DNA of 64,000 bases from Arenicola marina (lineage: Eukaryota; Annelida; Polychaeta; Arenicolidae): the NCBI GenBank assembly GCA_964019135.1, contig OZ025248.1, positions 42,153,670 through 42,217,669 of the forward strand, read 5' to 3'. The notes beneath the pieces were generated by a model that did no database searches, was not told the origin of the DNA, and was given only the letters and a program-made list of their open reading frames with translations. This document shows positions 56,931 to 64,000 of this stretch, in pieces (position 1 is the first letter of the stretch; every line of letters begins with the position of its first letter). The position numbers and the translations under genes were made by a program.

Positions 56931-58797
56931 CCTATGCTATCGCAATTTTCAAACGCCCCAGTTCGCGGTTTCAAGTCATATGTTTAACCAAAACACGTTT
57001 CCCAGCGCTTATTGATGTGTTCATGGTTGGATTCATTCATCTTTACCAATGAGATGACATACGGACACCTCGTGACACCCCGGGGGCGTTTTCACATAAG
57101 CACATGGTGTAGGCCCTATAGCACAACTCGCTTCATTACCGTCTCAGTAAGTCCCAATGTATTTATCGTCTTGATCAGTTTTATTCTGAGAAATATCTTT
57201 GCGTTTTACGGATACTTAAACTGTTTTGTTTAATGGAGTGTAAAAACGAAAATTAACTCAGTGTCTTTTCAGTTGAAACATATGTCTTTTTCGCCATGGC
57301 CGTTCGACCCCTTACGGTCAGCATGTTGCTACGCGCGTTCAGGTCGGACATGTTGTTGATGTTTATTAAAGCTATAATGACTAACTTTGTTCCGTCCATG
57401 TCAGACTGCCGTCAGGGTTAACTGGTCTGAACTGACGCTTTTTGGCATAATTTTCTTATGCACGGTTTGAGAAATTAGCCTATTACATAAAAGTCGTGTT
57501 ATTGAATATGCCTACCGAATAGACTACACATACTTTGCGTATGCGCAAATTACATAAACTGTATATATCAGCGGTCTGTGTAAGAAGAAAACGTTGATCT
57601 AAGATGCACATTCGCTTTGGAGTATAACGGAGCTGTTTATTTCATATGACTAATGGGACTGTCTAATCCCGTATCTGCATTTACCTATAACATTACCCAC
57701 CCAACCCCGTAACATCCCTCTCCCCAACCAACCACTCCGAGACCTGGCATATATGGACCCTGCTTGTCAAACTTTTCACGCAGGGGACGTTATGCCACCA
57801 CAGCCGTTCGTGACGTCACGCAGAAAGATCGTGAACCACAACTTCCGGTCTAGCCCAGGAGGTCGCTATGGCAGCCAGACTTGTATCCCCAATCCCCACG
57901 CGCCTGTGTAATGTATTCCAAGTATTGTTATATATCAAAGTTCTTATTGTTGGTCCAGGAGGCGATAATATCCTATTTCATATCATATAACATCGCATTT
58001 TAGTATAATCCATAAACTGTCCAATTACAAATAGAGACCCTTTTTTTGATTAGCACAAAAAGACGTAGGCAGATACAGAATGTATTTATTCTAATTATCG
58101 CCACTGACAACAGACGGGTATTTTCGTCGCTTGTAACCAAAACAAAAAGCAAACCTGCATTAGTTGACATTTTGATTGCCATTTGATCAAGGAATATACA
58201 TTTATTAGTGTTTCACCCGTTTGGGATGAACTTCCCAGGTTCAAACCACAATTAAGAGTAGTAGACATGACGAATGAAATGGCTCTATTGCGGATTTCTC
58301 ACGCCAGACGAAGCCATGGTATCAGTGGTATCTGCGAGTCGTGGTACCACAATGGTTATAACTGGTTATAACTGGTGCCGCCCTCGGCGCCATTCTCTAT
58401 TCACCAGAGGGCGCTCCAGAGGGACCTTGCCGTCCGAGGGGTAAGTCACGCGATCAATAATGGGATCTCGTACATCAGCGAGACGTGATAAACTTGCCGT
58501 GTCATTGGAAATTCACTATAGCCATTTGTGTTTCTTTTCTATGGTTCCCTGCTCTCCTTGACTCACATGGCGCCCAGTCCGGCCAATGACCTACATTAAA
58601 ACGGCTGGGGATCAACTTTTTTTCACACAAGGGACACGATCCATCAGTCGTCAGACAACATATCTCTGGCAATTGGTCGACTGTTGCGACACTCAGAAAA
58701 TGTGTCTTCTATAGAATCCGTCCTTTACAAGTTAAGAACGATATTGTTTAAAAGGATTGCGGTAATTACGCACATATAAGCGTAGAACAAGTATCGG
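56931..58797. other. Unit segments S2 and S2b in copy 3 (no gene)
   Basis: Matches 41,066-42,936 at about 98-99 percent by eye. Confidence 0.65.
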
Positions 58798-59970
58798 CAG
58801 GGTACCAGTGGGGTGTGGTGCCATGGAAGGAGTGTCACAGGGTATAGGGCGGGGCGTGGTGCCATGGAAGGAATGTCACCGGGTACCAGCGGGGTGGGGT
58901 GAGATGGAAAGAATGTCACCGTGTACCAGCTGGATGGGGTGATATGGAAAGAATGTAACCGGGTACCAACGGGATGTGATAACATGAAAGGAATGTCACC
59001 GGGTACCAGCGGGGTGGGGTGACATGGAAAAAATGTCACCGGGTACCAACAGGGTGTGGTGCCATGGAAGGAATGTCACCGGGTACCAGTGGGCTGTGGT
59101 GACATGGAAGGAATGTCACCGGGTACCAGCGGAGCGTGATGACATGGAAGGAATGTCACAGGTTACCAGCGGGGTATGGTGACATGGAACGAATGTCACC
59201 GGGTACCAACGGGGTGGGGTGACATTGAAATCATTTCACCAGGCACCAGTGGGTTGTGGTGACATTGTAGGAATGTCACCTGCTTCCAGCGGGGTATGGT
59301 GTCATGGAATGAATGTCACCTGGTACCAACGGGGTATGGTGACATGGAACGAATGTCACTGGGTACCAGCGGGGTGTGGTGTCATGAAATGAATGTCACC
59401 GGGTACCAACGGGGTGGGGTGACATTGAAATCATTTCACCAGGCACCAGTGGGTTGTGGTGACATTGTAGGAATGTCACCTGCTACCAGCGGGGTATGGT
59501 GTCATGGAATGAATGTCACCGGGTACCAACGGGGTGGGGTGACATTGAAATCATTTCACCAGGCACCAGTGGGTTGTGGTGACATTGTAGGAATGTCACC
59601 TGCTACCAGCGGGGTATGGTGTCATGGAATGAATGTCACCGGGTACCAACGGGGTATGGTGACATGGAAAGAATGTCACCGGGTACCAGCGGCGTGTGGT
59701 GTCATGAAATGAATGTCACCGGGTACCAACGGGGTGTGGTGACATGGAAAGAATGTCACCGGGTACCAGCGGCGAGTGGTGTCATGGAAAGAATGTCACC
59801 GGGTATAGGGCGGGGTGTGGTGTCATGGAAGGAATGTCACCGGGTATAGGGCGGGGTGGGGTGACGTGGAAAGAATGTCATCAGAAACCAGTGTGGTGCG
59901 GTGCCATGGCAGGAATGTCACCAGGTACAATTTGGGTGTGGTGGCATGAAAGGAATGTCACCGGGTGTTG
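58798..59970. repeat. 40-bp minisatellite, copy 3 (about 29 units)
   Basis: Expanded relative to copy 2. A three-unit block of 120 bp is repeated without any difference at 59,401-59,520 and 59,521-59,640, and with one change at 59,201-59,320, showing very recent block duplication. Confidence 0.95.
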
Positions 59971-60003
59971 GAAAATGTAACAGTTACAATTGACTAAGAA
60001 GTA

Positions 60004-60425
60004 ACATCTGCAGGTTAAATGTAAATGCTGAAATGAAATGTGACGTTTATAGGTTAATTGGAATATTTAAACGTTAATTGGAACATTTAAAGTTTAAACG
60101 GAACATTTAAAGGTTAAACGGAACATTTAAAGGTTAAACGGAACATTTAAAGGTTAAATGGACCATTTAAAGGTTAAATGGAACATTTAATGGTTAAGTG
60201 GAACATTTAATGGTTAAATGGAACATTTAATGGTTAAATGGCGCATTTAAAGTTTAACTGGAACATTTAAAAGTTAAATGTAAAGGTTAGATTGAACATT
60301 TAAAGGTTAAATGGAACATTTAAACGATACGTATAACGATGAGAGGGCAAAGATACCATTGAAAGGTTAAGTGGAACATTGAAATGTTATGTGGAACATT
60401 TAAAGGTTAAATGCAACATTTACAG
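60004..60425. repeat. 20-bp hairpin minisatellite, copy 3 (about 21 units)
   Basis: Same family as in copies 1 and 2, two units shorter than copy 2. Confidence 0.93.
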
Positions 60426-60942
60426 ATGCTTGCCAAATGTGGGCCAGATGTGGGCCAGATGGCTAAATAAGGCTAGAATAACACGCTATTTCAAAAGTTG
60501 TATTTTAAGATTGCGTGATGGTATCAATGGGCTACTGCACACAAGAAATAGCTGCCTACAAATATAAACAAAGGAACAAATCGTCACTGTAGTCCAGGCC
60601 AAAAGTAAGGCGCCAAGCATAAGGCGCATAAGATCGAATTATTATGGCAGGCTCCACATGAGTGTATTTGTGTTGAAGTCTTTCATGGTTGCGACAAAAA
60701 GAACTGTAAAATAGCCATGTTCCTGGCATCGTTTGATTTCCACTTTGTCTACAAGATTTCTTCCCAACTCTCGCGAGAGCCCCATATGGAGGAAGACACT
60801 GAAATCAATCAAATCACGGGGAATGCAAGACATGTATACATCTGTGTCCGTCCTTTGTCACAGTGTTTGACAGCTATGGCGTTGGCGCAACCCTGTTATG
60901 TGCCATCATTATGGCTACATGTTTATCGCACATTGTAGGAAG
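60426..60942. other. Unit segment S3 in copy 3 (no gene)
   Basis: Matches 44,089-44,794 but lacks the CTATTCT microsatellite and neighbouring DNA (junction near 60,810). Confidence 0.65.
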
Positions 60943-61895
60943 GGACATACGGAACAGACAGTGGCATATTTCTGTTACAGCGCTACAGTATACACTTAGA
61001 CATACATAACAGACAGTGGCATAGTTTTGTTACAGCGCTACAGTATACACCTAGACATACAGAACAGACAGTGGTATAGTTTTGTTACAGCGCTACAGTA
61101 TACACCTAGACATACATAAGAGACAGTGGTATAGTTTTGTTACAGCGCTACAGTATACACCTAGACATACATAACAGACAATGGTATAGTTCTGTTACAG
61201 CGCTACAGTGTACACCTAGACATACATAACAGACAGTGGTATAATTCCATGTTATTGCACTACAGCGTACAGCTAAACATACATAACAGACAGTGGTATA
61301 GTTCCATGGTGCTGCACTACAGTGTACACATAGAAATACATAACAGACAGTGGTATAGTTCTGCGTCACAGCACTGCACTATACACCTAAACATACATAA
61401 CAGAGAGTGGTATAGTTCTGTTACAGCGCTACAGTATAAACCTAGATATACATAAGAGACAGTGGTATAGTTCCATGTTACTGTACTACAATGTACACTT
61501 AGATATGCATAACAAACAGTGGTATAGTTATGTTACTGCACTACGGTGTACACCTAGACATACATAACAGATAGTCGTATAGTTCTGTTACAGCGTTACA
61601 GTATACACCTAGACATACATAACAGATAGTGGTATGGTTCTGTTACAGCGCTACAGTATACACCTAGACATACATAACAGATAGTGGTATATGGTTCTGT
61701 TACAGCGCTACAGTATACACCTAGACATACATAACAGATAGTGGTATATGGTTCTGTTACAGCGCTACAGTATACACCTAGACATACATAACAGATAGTG
61801 TTATAGTTCTGTTACAGCGCTACAGTATACACCTAGACATACATAACAGATAGTCGTATAGTTCTGTTACAGCGCTACAGTAAACACCTAGACAG
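60943..61895. repeat. 55-bp minisatellite, copy 3 (about 17 units)
   Basis: Long again, but built differently from copy 1: the left half has many diverged units (61,200-61,550) and only the right third is homogeneous. Confidence 0.94.
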
Positions 61896-63711
61896 ACTAG
61901 CCAGGAGATAATAGTAATCCTTCAACAGAAAGGCACACGCCCGGGATGGTATTTCTTCCGCCATGGGGCTCCAGCTAGGTTGGTCATATGCCGGACTGGT
62001 CATATCCACTACAGAGCACACTGACGGGCTCAGATTTACCTTGCAATAGAGGGGTTGGGGGGAGGGTGGGGGGGGGGGGCTATATTCCCCATCGCCTCGT
62101 TGTCTGTGCCTGAGTCCATCGCGCGTTTGAGGTAAAGCCTAACACGCCCTCAGCAGCCTTCATCTCGGCTCGAGTCTATATTCTGATTTTGGACGTGGCC
62201 GTTAAACCATAGCCCGTCAGGCTAGATGATGACAAACCAGTTCTATGTCGGGGCAACTGAAGTAGGATATGGGAAAATTAGTCAACTTTAAACAAAATTG
62301 CATGATTAAATATACGCGCTTTTGAAGCATTGCTGATCCATCGTTCATCATTTGTGACTATTTGAGGCTTACCTACACGCACCTAGCATGCGGTTATATC
62401 AGAATATCCGGGTCTACGCCTGCGTGATTAAGCGTTAACTTTGTCGCTTCATTCTTCAGATTTGGCGTCGATATACCACCAGATGGCGCACCTTAGGGCT
62501 TATATTGCGGTCCAATGTTGAAGGTGTTTTGTCAGACGGAGTTTTTATAATTTGTTCCAAGTTACACAGCAGATCAACAACGTTAGTACTTGCAGAACAT
62601 ATGATGAAATTATATGGCAGAAGTTTTGATAATGATAACATGGTATTCGTCTTCTACAGCAATTTCACTGATTCCAAGACAATAATTACAGGACCTTTCT
62701 AAATTATTGTGTCTGATTCTTCCTATCTTTAAATGATCAATAAAACATTCCAAACTTGCAAAAGCCCTCCTCTGACGCGAGACGGCGACATGCCGCAATA
62801 CAGGTTGCTTATTCTGTGCAGGGTTCGAGTCCTTGCACTCCAGCAGACGGCAGGGTGGGGGCCGGACCGATTACCCCTAACTGAGGACAGTCAACGATTC
62901 CAAGACAATACTTGTGTGAACATTTTGCGGTCCTTAGTTTCAACATATATTTATTTCAAAATATATAGAATCAAAGCATCTATATCTGTCTTTTGATTGT
63001 ATATACAAACATACATATACAATTAATGGCATCAAAACAGGGTTAAACAGGTTTAAGCACTATATTTCCCCAAAATTTCAATATTCATAATTCCAGCTCT
63101 CTCTGGCAGGCATGCATCTGTTGGTGTTAAACAGCGCATGGATTTTGCAAGTTTCAGAATCCAGTGGTAATGGATTGCACTTGTAGGTGTTCAGGTTGAC
63201 GGCTATGCACCCAATTGTGAAACAGAAATAGAATGCGAACTTCTCCCGCCGGGTATAGTTTCAATCCCCGTCCGTTGTCCTTATGCACATGGCTTAGACA
63301 TGTGATAATTCCACAGACCAACAAGCTACCCGCTCACAGCTGCATCGATTCCAATCTATCCGTATCCGGGCCACAGCCCCCCCCCCCCCCCCAACACACA
63401 CATCTTCGAATTTAAGTCTAATGGAGCCCATAGTAACCAGTTTTATTGTCTGCCAAGCTTCATTCGTAGTCGCAAAAACATATCCGTTCTCTGTATTACA
63501 TAAATGATTTTAACGTTACTTCGTTTCTGAGGAGAATTTATAAATGTACTATTTAATGTCAGCCCGATATGGCATGTTAGTTAGTGCATGACGTGTGGTT
63601 TCTATATGCCAATGTATGAGACACGTATGGGTCAAAAGGCTTGCCATAAATAGCTTATAGCTGCACGCGAGAAACAGATACCTTATTATGACACTGCCAC
63701 AGCCTTTGTCG
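61896..63711. other. Unit segment S4 and joined end of S5 in copy 3 (no gene)
   Basis: Matches 23,491-25,367 and then, after the junction at 63,552-63,556, 26,986-27,150. Retains the 345 bp missing from copy 2. Confidence 0.7.
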
Positions 63712-64000
63712 CCTAGTGGCATGACCTACAGTCACAGGCTCCTAGCCAACACATCGCACCATATATCTCCATGCCTAGTGCTATGACCTACAGTCACAGG
63801 CCCCAAGCCAACCTATCGCATCATATATCTACACACTTAGTGGTATGACCTTTAGGCACAGGCTCCAAGCCAACATATCGCACCATATATCAACACACTT
63901 AGTGCTATGAGCTACAGTCACAGGCTCCTAGCCAACATATCGCACCATATATTCAAGCATTTGTGCTATGAGCTACAGTCACAGGCCCCTAGCCAACATA
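63712..64000. repeat. 62-bp minisatellite, copy 3 (incomplete at window end)
   Basis: At least four units around CAGTCACAGGC and CCATATAT, cut by the window edge. They are more diverged than those of copies 1 and 2. Confidence 0.9.

Larger units (their letters stand above)
56931..64000 (+). repeat. Segmental duplication, copy 3 (runs off the window)
   Basis: Follows the order of copy 2 through the 40-, 20- and 55-bp arrays and segment S4. It then jumps across about 1.6-2.1 kb at 63,552-63,556 and continues into the 62-bp array at the window end. Confidence 0.94.

Noticed and set aside
57012-57233. 73-codon frame shared by copies 2 and 3
   Set aside because: The matching stretch in copy 1 is out of frame because of a length change, and copies 2 and 3 are too similar for a test.
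62805-62850. GGTTCGAGTCC, a perfect Pol III B box in copy 3
   Set aside because: No A box at the right distance, and copies 1 and 2 read GGTTCGCGTCC. Probably chance.

Overview
The window looks like intergenic DNA from an animal, most likely an aquatic invertebrate. The reasons are two non-LTR retrotransposons of the L1/Tx1 type, tRNA-derived SINEs with internal Pol III boxes, a solo LTR, and a very high load of minisatellites. The species cannot be fixed from the sequence. I find no rRNA, no true tRNA gene, no CRISPR array and no host protein-coding gene that I can defend. Open frames over about 100 codons are either retrotransposon ORFs or readings of repeat arrays whose unit lacks stop codons.

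Layout. Bases 1-6,320 hold two related 31-bp minisatellite blocks (2,103-2,838 and 4,772-5,570), the first sandwiched in a 300-bp direct duplication. Bases 6,325-10,680 are a 17-bp minisatellite split by a 5'-truncated LINE (LINE A, 7,918-10,463) with a 15-bp target-site duplication. Bases 10,681-15,489 are mostly featureless, with poly-C/G low complexity and one interspersed repeat that is also present, inverted, at 4,628.

From about 15,490 to the window end the DNA is a tandem array of one unit of about 16 kb: a short diverged copy 0 (15,490-17,645), copy 1 (18,136-41,065), copy 2 (41,066-56,930) and copy 3 (56,931 to beyond 64,000). The full unit carries seven different minisatellites in fixed order, with unit lengths 40, 20, 55, 62, 33, 30 and about 18 bp, and each array changes length independently from copy to copy. 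Copies 2 and 3 are closest relatives; they share blocks that copy 1 lacks and the reverse.

Later events mark single copies. In copy 1 a 5.06-kb antisense LINE (LINE B, 34,464-39,527) has a 15-bp target-site duplication. Copy 1 also has a private 2.4-kb block with short terminal inverted repeats, containing a SINE with a 12-bp duplication. In copy 2 there is a 504-bp solo LTR at 47,236-47,739 and a 52-bp near-perfect hairpin. In copy 3 there is a 410-bp insertion and a deletion of about 1.6-2.1 kb with a microhomology junction. A short THAP-like zinc-finger remnant (26,436-26,534, minus strand) is the only trace of non-retroelement coding sequence, and copy 2 has lost it.
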